Origin: Marinobacter alexandrii
GTDB taxonomy: Bacteria; Bacteroidota; Bacteroidia; Cytophagales; Cyclobacteriaceae
Assembly (NCBI GenBank): GCA_039984955.1
Contig: JBDWTN010000007.1
Span: 1,496,501-1,560,500 of the forward strand
Length of the DNA: 64,000 nt
Direction of reading: 5' to 3'
The first letter of the stretch is position 1. Each line of letters starts with the position of its first letter. The notes under the pieces are model-generated. The model ran no database searches. It worked only from the letters and a program-made list of their open reading frames with translations, and was not told the DNA's origin. Shown here one piece after another: positions 1-7,494 of this stretch. The translations under genes and the position numbers were made by a program.

Positions 1-73
1 GTACCATGTTTTAGAAGATGGCGGCTTCAAACGGAACCTAAATCCGGCGTGTTACCAGTTACACTATCTCAAT
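1..73 (-). tRNA. Partial tRNA or tRNA-like gene, possible Leu(TAG)
   Basis: The minus strand shows a 5' tRNA half: a candidate acceptor strand (67-73), a D arm with a perfect GTGT/ACAC stem (49-64), and an anticodon-like hairpin CGGA/TCCG (32-46) with a seven-base loop that would present TAG (38-40). The 3' half lies beyond position 1, so completeness cannot be judged. It is the last visible member of a minus-strand array. The Leu assignment is tentative because the anticodon stem is only four clear pairs. Confidence 0.4.
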
Positions 74-77
74 TAAC

Positions 78-137
78 AGTTGAGAGTGGGATTCGAACCC
101 ACAATTCTTGCTGTTCTAACCACTGAACTATCACACT
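78..137 (-). tRNA. Short tRNA-like gene without an anticodon arm
   Basis: On the minus strand there is an acceptor strand AGTGTGA, the dinucleotide TA, a D arm with GTTC/GAAC stem, then only about nine bases before a perfect T arm (GTGGG/CCCAC with TTCGAAT loop, 86-102). The 3' acceptor strand pairs with the 5' strand only if one base bulges. There is no room for an anticodon stem-loop, so this about 60-nt unit cannot be a normal decoding tRNA. It is either a deletion derivative or a genuine tRNA-like RNA. Confidence 0.45.
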
Positions 138-140
138 CTA

Positions 141-282
141 AAGTGTGAGAGGGAGTCGAACCCTCGTCCTGCAAGGTGAGAAAACAACTTCCAGCTTGAG
201 CAGCATATCCCGATCCATAGGGACACTGTGGAGTTATACAGAAACTCTCACCAGGTCTCAATACCTTCAGCTTTTCCACGCT
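141..282 (-). ncRNA. Enlarged tRNA-like RNA (about 142 nt)
   Basis: A perfect T arm (GAGGG/CCCTC, 149-165) and a 3' acceptor strand TCACACT (142-148) lie on the minus strand. The best 5' partner is AGCGTGG at 276-282, six of seven pairs, which gives a molecule of about 142 nt. The middle contains a 7-bp stem TCTCACC/GGTGAGA (246-252 with 175-181) enclosing further small hairpins, where a normal tRNA has its anticodon arm. I infer a tRNA-like molecule with an expanded central domain. The alternative is a chimera of two decayed tRNAs. Confidence 0.4.
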
Positions 283-347
283 TCCCTTTAGGGGAAGATT
301 TTTAGTGCTAAAGCACAATATTTTCAATATTTAAAGAACATCTTTTG

Positions 348-534
348 AGCCCCCGACGGGATTTGAACCCGTATGCACTGGAAACGCGCTTCCCTACTAA
401 GCTTCTTTTGAGAGGCCATTCGGTGCTGTGACCTACTGAGCTTTTAACTTCGTTTCAGTCTTCCAGAAACCAGTTTTTTTTTTGCAACCAGTCATCTACT
501 TTTTACTGTGCCCTACCATTCGAGCTACAGGGGC
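348..534 (-). ncRNA. Enlarged tRNA-like RNA (about 187 nt)
   Basis: A 5' acceptor strand GCCCCTG plus TA and a D arm (GCTC/GGGC) sit at 534 downwards. A perfect T arm (ACGGG/CCCGT, TTCAAAT loop, 356-372) and 3' acceptor strand CGGGGGC (349-355) lie about 150 nt further on. The two acceptor strands pair over all seven positions with one G-U. Between them are a hairpin at 446-475 (AACT/AGTT and GTTTC/GAAAC) and a second D-arm-like stretch. Either this is one tRNA-like RNA with a large insertion, or two tRNAs fused by deletion. The complementarity of the ends favours the first. Confidence 0.42.
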
Positions 535-545
535 TTATCATCATG

Positions 546-628
546 TGGGGATCTTAGGATTCGAACCTAATCAGCTAACAGCACCAGATTTACAGTCTGG
601 CCCGACTCTCCAGCTTCGGCGCACCCCC
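546..628 (-). tRNA. tRNA-Tyr (anticodon GTA)
   Basis: A class II tRNA fold is visible on the minus strand: acceptor GGGGGTG/GATCCCC (six pairs), D stem CCGA/TCGG, anticodon stem CCAGA/TCTGG with loop CTGTAAA, a 13-base variable arm, and T arm TTAGG/CCTAA with loop TTCGAAT. Discriminator is A. Anticodon GTA decodes Tyr. It belongs to the array running from 721 down to the window edge. No CCA is encoded. Confidence 0.88.
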
Positions 629-649
629 AACATATCAAAGAACTATTCG

Positions 650-721
650 TCTGAGAAGGAGGATTCGAACCTCCGACCTCCTGCGTCCAAGGCAGGCAAA
701 CAACCTCCGTTATCTCCTCAG
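650..721 (-). tRNA. tRNA-Pro (anticodon TGG)
   Basis: Minus strand: acceptor CTGAGGA/TTCTCAG (seven pairs, one G-U), a small D arm with only AAC/GTT pairing, anticodon stem CCTGC/GCAGG with loop CTTGGAC (anticodon at 687-689), variable loop AGGTC, and T arm GGAGG/CCTCC. Discriminator A, no encoded CCA. It is the first unit of the array. The reduced D arm is unusual and resembles tRNAs carried by phages or mobile elements. Confidence 0.85.
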
Positions 722-731
722 TTTTTCAAAA

Positions 732-761
732 CCCCTCCATCCTATACAAGGAGTGGAGGGG
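732..761. promoter_or_regulatory. Strong palindrome between the divergent tRNA array and the WYL gene
   Basis: CCCCTCCA (732-739) and TGGAGGGG (754-761) are perfectly complementary, and the inner TCCT (740-743) pairs with AGGA (749-752) with one bulged base. It lies 10 bases 5' of tRNA-Pro and about 110 bases 5' of the WYL gene. On the minus strand the hairpin is followed by TTTT, so it could end a transcript before the array. As a symmetric site between divergent units it could equally be an operator for the WYL protein. Confidence 0.45.
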
Positions 762-869
762 GCATCTTGCACCATTTGTGCTTCAATCATGATTCAAAGC
801 TGAACCACTACTGCGCAGTCTTTTTGCGTAGTAAATATTTTTTCTATTTTTTTATAAAAAAAATTCTCT
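762..869. other. Divergent intergenic region
   Basis: This AT-rich stretch separates the minus-strand tRNA array from the plus-strand WYL gene and should contain both promoters. I see an imperfect hairpin at about 809-834 (ACTAC...GTAGT with GCA/TGC) and a minus-strand CAGCTTTG (795-802) one base away from the Bacteroidota -7 consensus TAnnTTTG. Neither is strong enough to call. Confidence 0.3.
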
Positions 870-2609
870 GTGCCAGTAAACCGAAATGCATTAGTTCGAT
901 ACAAAACCATTGATAACTGTCTTAGAAACAGGCATAGAAAATGGACATTGGAAGATCTTATTGATGCTTGCTCAGAAGCTCTTTATGATTATGAAGGGAT
1001 AGATAAAGGGGTTAGCAGAAGAACCGTGCAAATGGATATCCAAATGATGCGCAGCGACAAACTTGGGTATCATGCACCAATTATTGTAGAAGAGAAGAAG
1101 TATTACACCTACTCAGACCCTGATTATTCTATAACCAATATCCCGCTTACTGATCAAGATTTAGGTAAGCTCACTGAAGTGGTAGACATCCTTAAACAAT
1201 TTAAAGGGTTCACCCATTTTCAGGAATTGAGCGGAATGGTTCAGAAGCTTGAGGACAAGATACATGTATCTAAGACCAAAGAACGACCTATCATTGATCT
1301 TGAAAAGAACGAAAACCTCAAGGGATTAGAATACATCGATCCAATTTTTCAAGCAGTTTCCAAGCGGAATAAAATCCGAGTCACTTATCAATCATTTAAA
1401 GCAAGGACTCCCGGAACATTTGAATTTCATCCTGCACTTCTGAAGGAATGGAGAAATAGGTGGTTTGTGCTTGGCAAGAAAAAAGCATCAGCCAACTTCA
1501 TGATGCTCGCTCTGGATAGAATATTGGAAATTGAGAATCTTGAAGTTCCAGCAATCTACTTTGAAAACTATGATCTTTCCAATCATTTCAGAGATGTGAT
1601 TGGAGCAACCGTGAACGTTGGTGAAGAGCCACGAGAAGTGATGCTTTTCGTGTATGGCATGCATGCACCCTATGTCATTACAAAGCCTCTTCATCATAGT
1701 CAAAAGGTTATTGAGAGAACAAGGGAAGGCATTCTTATCTCAATCAAGGTTCAGCATAATTTTGAATTAGAGAAGGAGATACTCTCTTATGGAGATACAA
1801 TGAAAGTCATTTCTCCAAGTCGTCTGAGATCAAAAATCAAAGAGAGACTCACCCATTCAATAGATCTATATGATACTGAGTTAAGCGATAATAGTATTCG
1901 ATACTTCAGTAAGAAACTTGAATCGAAAGGTCATCTGATTACCCACCACGTCTACACTAAGAAAGAAGTGGCCAAGATGGGGTCAATACTTCACCACTTT
2001 AAAACAGAAAATCCAGGTAACTCAAAGGAAGTTTACGCGATCAGAAATCTACTTGGTAAAATTCCAGATTTAAAACACATTGTCTTGAATGGAAATCTTA
2101 AGAAGATACTTTCACAGTTTGAAGCAGATCTATTCCTCACCAAAGCCATTTACTTTGATAAGCCAGCACAATCAAATTGGTATGTCACTTGGCATCAGGA
2201 CACCACCATTAATGTCAAGGAGAAGAAAGATATAGAGGGGTATGATAACTGGACAAAGAAAGAAGATTTCTTTGGTGTGCAGCCACCGAAAGAAGTGCTC
2301 CATGATACGATCACTATTCGGGTCCATCTTGACGACACAACTGATGAAAATGGTGCTTTGAAAGTCCTTCCTGGATCACATAAGAAAAGACTTAGCGATG
2401 AAGAAATATCTCTGATTACTCAAAGTAGCATTCCAGCAATCTGTGAGGTAAGAGCTGGTGGTATTCATTTCATGAAGCCATTAATTCTGCATGCCTCCTC
2501 AAAGACAACTAATAACAAGAATCGTCGTGTAATCCATCTGGAGTTTAACTCGATTGAGTTGGGAGGAGGATTAGATTGGGGTGAAGATTTGCAAATCTTT
2601 AGGAACTAA
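870..2609 (+). CDS. WYL regulator fused to a PhyH-like Fe(II)/2-oxoglutarate dioxygenase domain
   Basis: A 579-residue protein with GTG start; the opening MPVNRNALVRYKTIDNC matches the usual start of Bacteroidota WYL regulators. Residues about 1-70 form a winged HTH, about 140-335 the WYL domain and C-terminal WCX extension. From about 345 to the end it is phytanoyl-CoA-dioxygenase-like: HxD at H442/D444, distal His H541, and an arginine pair at 552-553 placed to bind 2-oxoglutarate. WYL proteins are ligand-responsive regulators, often of phage-defence or RNA-repair loci. The fusion puts a predicted oxygenase on the regulator. It stops 32 nt before the AAA gene and probably shares its transcript. 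Substrate unknown. Confidence 0.85.
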   Translation: MPVNRNALVRYKTIDNCLRNRHRKWTLEDLIDACSEALYDYEGIDKGVSRRTVQMDIQMMRSDKLGYHAPIIVEEKKYYTYSDPDYSITNIPLTDQDLGKLTEVVDILKQFKGFTHFQELSGMVQKLEDKIHVSKTKERPIIDLEKNENLKGLEYIDPIFQAVSKRNKIRVTYQSFKARTPGTFEFHPALLKEWRNRWFVLGKKKASANFMMLALDRILEIENLEVPAIYFENYDLSNHFRDVIGATVNVGEEPREVMLFVYGMHAPYVITKPLHHSQKVIERTREGILISIKVQHNFELEKEILSYGDTMKVISPSRLRSKIKERLTHSIDLYDTELSDNSIRYFSKKLESKGHLITHHVYTKKEVAKMGSILHHFKTENPGNSKEVYAIRNLLGKIPDLKHIVLNGNLKKILSQFEADLFLTKAIYFDKPAQSNWYVTWHQDTTINVKEKKDIEGYDNWTKKEDFFGVQPPKEVLHDTITIRVHLDDTTDENGALKVLPGSHKKRLSDEEISLITQSSIPAICEVRAGGIHFMKPLILHASSKTTNNKNRRVIHLEFNSIELGGGLDWGEDLQIFRN

Positions 2610-2641
2610 TTCAGGAAATATTCATTATTTTGTAAATAAGA

Positions 2642-3670
2642 ATGAGCCAGCACAGTTATATCAAAGATATTGCCAAATACGGTCTTGAAAATGATCAAGA
2701 AAGATTACTTGATACTCTGAATGACCTAATAAAACACTCTAAGAAGACCAAAAAACTGAATTTTGCAATTCAGCTTCAGTCAATACTTAAAGAAGCTATT
2801 CATCATCAAAAAACCAATGTTTTGACAAAAGTTGGCTCTGAAATTCATTCATCAAGAGTTGCTGAAAGAGAATTAGGAGATCTTATTCTTGAAAAACTTA
2901 CTTCCGATTACACCTTTGATAACTTAATAGGTAGCCAAGAAATCAAAGAGCAGTTACAATTCTTAGTTAAAGAACATCAGGCATCTGATATGCTAAATTC
3001 ATATGATTTGCCTGTGTCGAATAAGGTATTATTACATGGACCTTCAGGTTGTGGTAAAACACTCGCCTCATACGTAATAGCAGGTGAGTTAAACAAAATG
3101 ATGATTGTGGTAAATCTTGGTGCTATAGTATCTTCTAAATTAGGAGAAACAAGTAAAAATCTTACTAAGATATTCAGACGTGCAGCTGTAGAAGATTGCA
3201 TTATTTTCATTGATGAGTTTGACACCTTGGGAAAGGTAAGAGACTATGGCCAAGATCATGGTGAAATGAAAAGAGTAGTGAACACAATCTTGCAGTTGTT
3301 CGATTACTTACCTCAAAGCAGCATGATAATAGCAGCAACTAATCAGAGAGAAATGGTTGATGAAGCTCTTATGAGGAGATTTGATTTGAGTGTTGAATTC
3401 CCATTACCTGATAAAGAGAAAATCAAAAGTTTGATTGATGTTACTTTAAAGAATGGGAAGTTTAAGTTTGATAAACCCAAGTCTGTCAATAAAATAATTG
3501 AGGAATCTGTCGGATTATCTTATTACAGCATTCAAAAATCACTTATTACCGCAATAAAAAGAACCCTATTCGAAATTGCAGATTCAAAGGTTAGATCAAT
3601 TCAACCCAAAGTAAAAGTCGATATATGGAAAAGGTTGATAGATCAGGAAAAACGATCTATCTTGAAATAG
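2642..3670 (+). CDS. AAA+ ATPase, IetA-like
   Basis: 342 residues. A helical N-terminal region (1-95) precedes one AAA+ module. Walker A GPSGCGKT is at 133-140, Walker B with D191/E192 (IIFIDEFD), and an arginine-finger region RRFD follows. The fold is of the 26S-ATPase/spastin type. It follows the WYL-PhyH gene closely and ends 2 nt from the stop of the convergent subtilase gene. An AAA+ ATPase paired with a subtilisin-like protease is the composition of IetAS (plasmid incompatibility and phage defence). The IetA assignment is inferred from domain size and partner, not from alignment. Confidence 0.75.
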   Translation: MSQHSYIKDIAKYGLENDQERLLDTLNDLIKHSKKTKKLNFAIQLQSILKEAIHHQKTNVLTKVGSEIHSSRVAERELGDLILEKLTSDYTFDNLIGSQEIKEQLQFLVKEHQASDMLNSYDLPVSNKVLLHGPSGCGKTLASYVIAGELNKMMIVVNLGAIVSSKLGETSKNLTKIFRRAAVEDCIIFIDEFDTLGKVRDYGQDHGEMKRVVNTILQLFDYLPQSSMIIAATNQREMVDEALMRRFDLSVEFPLPDKEKIKSLIDVTLKNGKFKFDKPKSVNKIIEESVGLSYYSIQKSLITAIKRTLFEIADSKVRSIQPKVKVDIWKRLIDQEKRSILK

Positions 3671-3672
3671 AA

Positions 3673-6093
3673 TTAATTATCTAATTCAATTTCTTGATCA
3701 GCATCAAGGTCTGCTTCAGCGATATTTACTATCTCATTTATTGCACGAACTTCATTGTAAAGTAAACCTGTCTTTTTTGAGCTTTTCAAATTCTCTTCAA
3801 TTGTGATCGCCATCGAAAACTCATGTTCTTTTTTATATTTATCTGTAGAAATAACTTGAGTATTTAATAAACAATGTACCGCGAGCTTCAGTCGAGAGTT
3901 TTCATCTGTTAGGTCATCAACCCCTATAAGAAATTGAATTTTCTGAGAGTTGGAAGGCGGAATGGGCTTTGACTTGAAACGATTATTCTGGGACCAACTT
4001 GACTTTAGTTTTGACTTAAGAGTTGCTTCAGGCATTAGTATTTGATCTCCCGTCTGATTACGGAAAAAAGCAAAAGCCATATGTAATGGGCAATAGCCCA
4101 AGTGGTTATTAGTAACAGGTTCAAAACTAAAACACAGTGTCGCTGTAATCTTAAGAAGACCATTCTTCTTCCCAAGGTTATACTGTGTCAGATAGGATGG
4201 AAAATTAACAGGAATAAGCTTCATCTTATCAGGCTCAATGGAATCCTCTATAACAATGGTTATTTGATCGTCCGAGGATAGTGTTGCATCGATCTCTGAT
4301 ACCAATCCATTGCCAACTGTCTTCCTTCTCAAGTTCTCCATTTCTTTATCGAAAGGAATTAAATCAGTCGATGCGGAATTTAGTATTAAAGCCTTTATTG
4401 ATTGAGCTTTAAGTGTGGGATACTGTCTTTGAATTTTAGCCGCAATATTAGCGACTAAGGGTGTTGAAAAACTCGTACCAACATCCCGAAAGTAACCTGT
4501 CTCTGGTTTAGCTGATAGTAATTCAATTGACGCTTGTAATCCGGTTCCAATGAATGGACCCATTTTCTCAAAATCACCGCCTTCATATATCACATCAGGC
4601 CTAAATAAATTTCTATTCTGCTTATTTACTGGGTACAACTCTTCGAGATTTATGTAGCAGGTCCTTGAATAAAGTGCTGGAAACTCCGGTGACGGTGATA
4701 TTCCATTAAACACGTCACTCATTAAGTTACCAGCTGAAGCACCAACTATAAGATTATTCATACTTTCAGCCGGAGTACACAAGTTGCTATCCTCCACCTC
4801 AAAATAATTTAGATTGTAATCATTCTGATTTGCTGAATCATTATTATTCGCAGTACATATAAATACAATACTATCGGTCTGATGTGCGAACAAGTCAAGT
4901 TCATATGCATATGACGAAAATTCCTCGTTGGTTGCTTTAGGTATTTGGTAACATGTTGTCAAAACAAAAATGATCGTTTCAGGATATTTTTGTTTTGCTT
5001 GTCTCAATAGACCAATTACTTCACTTGATGATAGATATGCAGAGTTCCCATCCAATATTTTCATAGACAGTAACCTGCAATCCGTCTCAATTTTTCCTCT
5101 ATATCCAACATCATAAGGACTACGACCAAGAGCTGCCAAAGCTGCGACAGCAGTCCCATGTCCATATCCATCATTCGCATTATCAAGATATACACTGGTA
5201 GATGTTAAGTTGAAATCTTCGTCCTTAACCAAAATAGAATCTAAGGGAGTTTCACGGCTTATTCCTGTATCTAATATTCCAACAATTGGAAGGTTAGCGT
5301 CAGGGTTGGAAATTTCAAAGCCATAGTCACGTCCTACAACATTTAGCTCGGAGGGTCGGACTACGGTTGAAAAAGATGATGTGACACTCAGTATTGCATC
5401 AAAGTTTTTGACAACCTCCTGAATTATTTCATCACTTATATTTCGTACTTCAAGCAAACCACTTGATTCTACAAATTTGAATTCAATGCTTCTTGATTGC
5501 AAATAGCTCGATAATCCTTTGTAGATACTGGAAATTTCACCATGACCTACTGGAAACTCAACCAACCTGAAATTCATTAGGTCCCCCAGTTTATCGTAAC
5601 TTATAATTTGTTCTGTGGTAAGAAGATTAAAGTCTTTGATAAATTTAACTTTCGGGTTGTATTCAGCATTTGGGTTTTTTCCTGATTCTTTGTCAATGAA
5701 TCCTTCTATATCTTTTAGTAGGATGTCAAACTTATCTTGATCTTCAATCACAAATAAACCTACTCTATTAAACATAGTGAAGGTTACTCCAAGCAATCCA
5801 AAATCCTCATACCATGAGGGAAGAAACTTGTCGATTATGAACTGGTCTTGAAAAAGGATTTCGATGTAATCAAAGTGAGTTGGTATGTCAAGTTTGGGAT
5901 TTCGTTCTTCTACCCTCACCTCTCTATCTCTTGTAAATCTTTTATAAGAATCACTAAAGACTTTTACCATCAACTCGTAATCCTTTTCTGCGTCATCATC
6001 CTTGTCTGAATTAAATCCATAATTGAACTGCATTTCCCTTGTGCCTTCAGTCTGAACAATTGTATTCAGTTTAATATGGGGTTGTTTTGCCAT
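3673..6093 (-). CDS. Subtilisin-like S8 serine protease, IetS-like
   Basis: 806 residues without a signal peptide, so probably cytoplasmic. A novel-looking N-terminal region of about 260 residues precedes the S8 domain. The triad is D275 (ILDTG), H312 (GHGTA) and S541 (GTSFSTP). A further about 230 residues follow. Lack of signal and prodomain distinguishes it from secreted subtilases and fits IetS-type proteases acting with a partner AAA+ ATPase. It faces the ATPase gene tail to tail, 2 nt apart, whereas IetAS pairs are usually co-directional. Its own promoter must lie in 6094-6494. Confidence 0.8.
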   Translation of the reverse strand: MAKQPHIKLNTIVQTEGTREMQFNYGFNSDKDDDAEKDYELMVKVFSDSYKRFTRDREVRVEERNPKLDIPTHFDYIEILFQDQFIIDKFLPSWYEDFGLLGVTFTMFNRVGLFVIEDQDKFDILLKDIEGFIDKESGKNPNAEYNPKVKFIKDFNLLTTEQIISYDKLGDLMNFRLVEFPVGHGEISSIYKGLSSYLQSRSIEFKFVESSGLLEVRNISDEIIQEVVKNFDAILSVTSSFSTVVRPSELNVVGRDYGFEISNPDANLPIVGILDTGISRETPLDSILVKDEDFNLTSTSVYLDNANDGYGHGTAVAALAALGRSPYDVGYRGKIETDCRLLSMKILDGNSAYLSSSEVIGLLRQAKQKYPETIIFVLTTCYQIPKATNEEFSSYAYELDLFAHQTDSIVFICTANNNDSANQNDYNLNYFEVEDSNLCTPAESMNNLIVGASAGNLMSDVFNGISPSPEFPALYSRTCYINLEELYPVNKQNRNLFRPDVIYEGGDFEKMGPFIGTGLQASIELLSAKPETGYFRDVGTSFSTPLVANIAAKIQRQYPTLKAQSIKALILNSASTDLIPFDKEMENLRRKTVGNGLVSEIDATLSSDDQITIVIEDSIEPDKMKLIPVNFPSYLTQYNLGKKNGLLKITATLCFSFEPVTNNHLGYCPLHMAFAFFRNQTGDQILMPEATLKSKLKSSWSQNNRFKSKPIPPSNSQKIQFLIGVDDLTDENSRLKLAVHCLLNTQVISTDKYKKEHEFSMAITIEENLKSSKKTGLLYNEVRAINEIVNIAEADLDADQEIELDN

Positions 6094-6494
6094 GGTGAAC
6101 TAATTAAACGGTGCCTCAATATAACTTATGGGACCCTTATGAGCTAATTTTACAGAAAAGCCAAATTCTCCATTACCGTATACAGTGCATTTCAGAATAC
6201 TTTATCAAGTATCTTTTAACCTGGCAACGTTGCAGCAAAGTTACTGCAACAACACAAAAACTACCTTTCGAGCTCAAAAATGAAGATTATGAGCGTTGCA
6301 GCGTTACACGCTCAAAAACCTGCGAACCTTTGAATGACCCACGGTCTTCCATATATGGCATGTATCATAATTTGTTAGCGAAGTACCTTGGATCTTTTAG
6401 AAAATCATTGCTGTAAATAGTTCAACATTGGATTCCTACATCAAAACCAATTATATCGTTTAATTCTACGGATTATTGATTTAGGTTGGATGTT
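6094..6494. other. Intergenic region with two hairpins
   Basis: No convincing gene: a 101-codon plus-strand frame here is rich in rare residues and lacks any recognisable domain. Two inverted repeats lie close together: GTTGCAG/CTGCAAC at 6229-6250 and TGAGCGT/ACGCTCA at 6290-6314. They share the core CGTTGCAGC. They may be regulatory sites for the protease gene starting at 6093 or decayed repeat DNA. Confidence 0.4.
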
Positions 6495-6947
6495 TCACTT
6501 AAAATCTATATTCTCAATCTTTACCGTTTCATTTTGGCGATAATAGATCCAACATTCATATTCAGTCCTTACCATTGCCCCAAAGTCATTTTGACTGTCT
6601 ACATATCCATCAACGTAATACCTATCATCTCCTAATGATAAAAGCTTCACTTCATTGGGTTCGGGAAACGAAGCTGTGGATGGAGCCTTCAGATGTTCTT
6701 TTATAAGGTCATGACTGAAGTTGTAAGCTTCGATACTTAACAAAGCACCCCGCTTCGCAGCTTTCTTCTTTTCATCCTCCTCCAAAACGAATTTCATTAC
6801 AGCTCTTTTTACACTATCTCTTCTTGCTATCTCTTCTTTCGACAAAGCATCAGCGGTTTCAGATGGGGAGTTGGTGCAAGATGAAAATGCGATAATAGAA
6901 ACGATAAGAATCATAGTTAGGGAACGCAATCGAAGTAGTGTATTCAT
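6495..6947 (-). CDS. Small lipoprotein with a conserved C-terminal domain
   Basis: 150 residues. The N-terminus is a hydrophobic segment ending in a lipobox (IAFSSC, Cys 24), so it should be a lipoprotein. Residues about 28-70 are charged and helical. The C-terminal half has the pattern of a small secreted domain seen in many phage- and host-encoded proteins: APSTASFP, then VDGYVDSQNDFGAMVR, then a Tyr-rich strand. Function unknown. It lies in the island between the protease gene and a LuxR-type HTH and is the only obviously exported island product. Confidence 0.65.
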   Translation of the reverse strand: MNTLLRLRSLTMILIVSIIAFSSCTNSPSETADALSKEEIARRDSVKRAVMKFVLEEDEKKKAAKRGALLSIEAYNFSHDLIKEHLKAPSTASFPEPNEVKLLSLGDDRYYVDGYVDSQNDFGAMVRTEYECWIYYRQNETVKIENIDFK

Positions 6948-7024
6948 AAATGATAATGAAAGAATTATAGTATATATACTTATGCTAAAATACTTAATTA
7001 TTGTTATCGCCTATCATTATCTCT

Positions 7025-7249
7025 GTGGAAGAGAAAAAAAGGGTAAAACCAAGCGAAACAATTACGGAAAGGCAGGGTCAAGTTTTGCAGTTGATAGCTG
7101 ATGGACTGGATAGTTATGAAATTGCTAAACAGCTTGGTAATAGCAAAAGAACTATTGATTCTATCCGTTTGGATATGCTCCGCCGTTTTGATGCTACTAA
7201 TTCTGCGCACATGGTTGCAATTGGAATTAGAAAGGGTTGGATTAAATAA
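7025..7249 (+). CDS. Stand-alone LuxR/GerE-type HTH protein
   Basis: About 74 residues from the GTG at 7025; an in-frame TTG at 7001 would add eight. Almost the whole protein is a GerE-type HTH: TERQGQVLQLIADGLDSYEI, then SKRTIDSIR as recognition helix. There is no receiver or sensor domain. Such orphan HTH proteins act as small DNA-binding regulators. It points away from the lipoprotein gene, with which it shares an about 77-base upstream region. Confidence 0.6.
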   Translation: MEEKKRVKPSETITERQGQVLQLIADGLDSYEIAKQLGNSKRTIDSIRLDMLRRFDATNSAHMVAIGIRKGWIK

Positions 7250-7383
7250 CTTTTGAAGTTTCTGAGCAAGGAAATCGAGCCCCCTAACCCCAAGATCAAG
7301 GAGCAAAAATAACTTCGTCAGCCACGTCGCTGAGGTTTCTCTTTTATTTTACTTCAAGCCCCTGTTGAAAGTTTTTTTGATGA

Positions 7384-7417
7384 TGTGGGTATCGGACTTG
7401 AACCAAATTCTCCCACA
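7384..7417 (-). other. tRNA acceptor/T-arm minihelix-like fragment
   Basis: On the minus strand TGTGGGA (7411-7417) pairs over six positions with ACCCACA (7384-7390). Only GAA separates it from a T arm TTTGG/CCGAT (four pairs) with loop TTCAAGT. D and anticodon arms are absent. It looks like the coaxial half of a tRNA, either a deletion remnant or an attachment-site relic. It sits in the otherwise empty 7250-7494 gap beside the integration genes. Confidence 0.35.
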
Positions 7418-7494
7418 CTGAACGAACTGTATTCCCCCGAAGTAGTTTTTATGACTTGATTGCTTCCTACTAAACAAGTTGTGCTAAGCTTTTT

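Noticed and set aside
73-327. 84-codon minus-strand frame
   Set aside because: It covers the tRNA-like units on the same strand; the reading simply translates T-arm sequences.
348-534. Group I or II intron in a tRNA
   Set aside because: The insert is only about 115 nt, without room for catalytic core elements and without a homing endonuclease frame.
348-534. tmRNA
   Set aside because: No tag-peptide frame and no tmRNA-type 5' end; length is about half the usual.
482-913. 143-codon plus-strand frame
   Set aside because: It runs through the reverse complement of tRNA-Tyr and tRNA-Pro and has no protein-like composition.
6111-6416. 101-codon plus-strand frame
   Set aside because: No domain or signal, rich in Cys and Ser, and spans two hairpins; more likely the protease promoter region.
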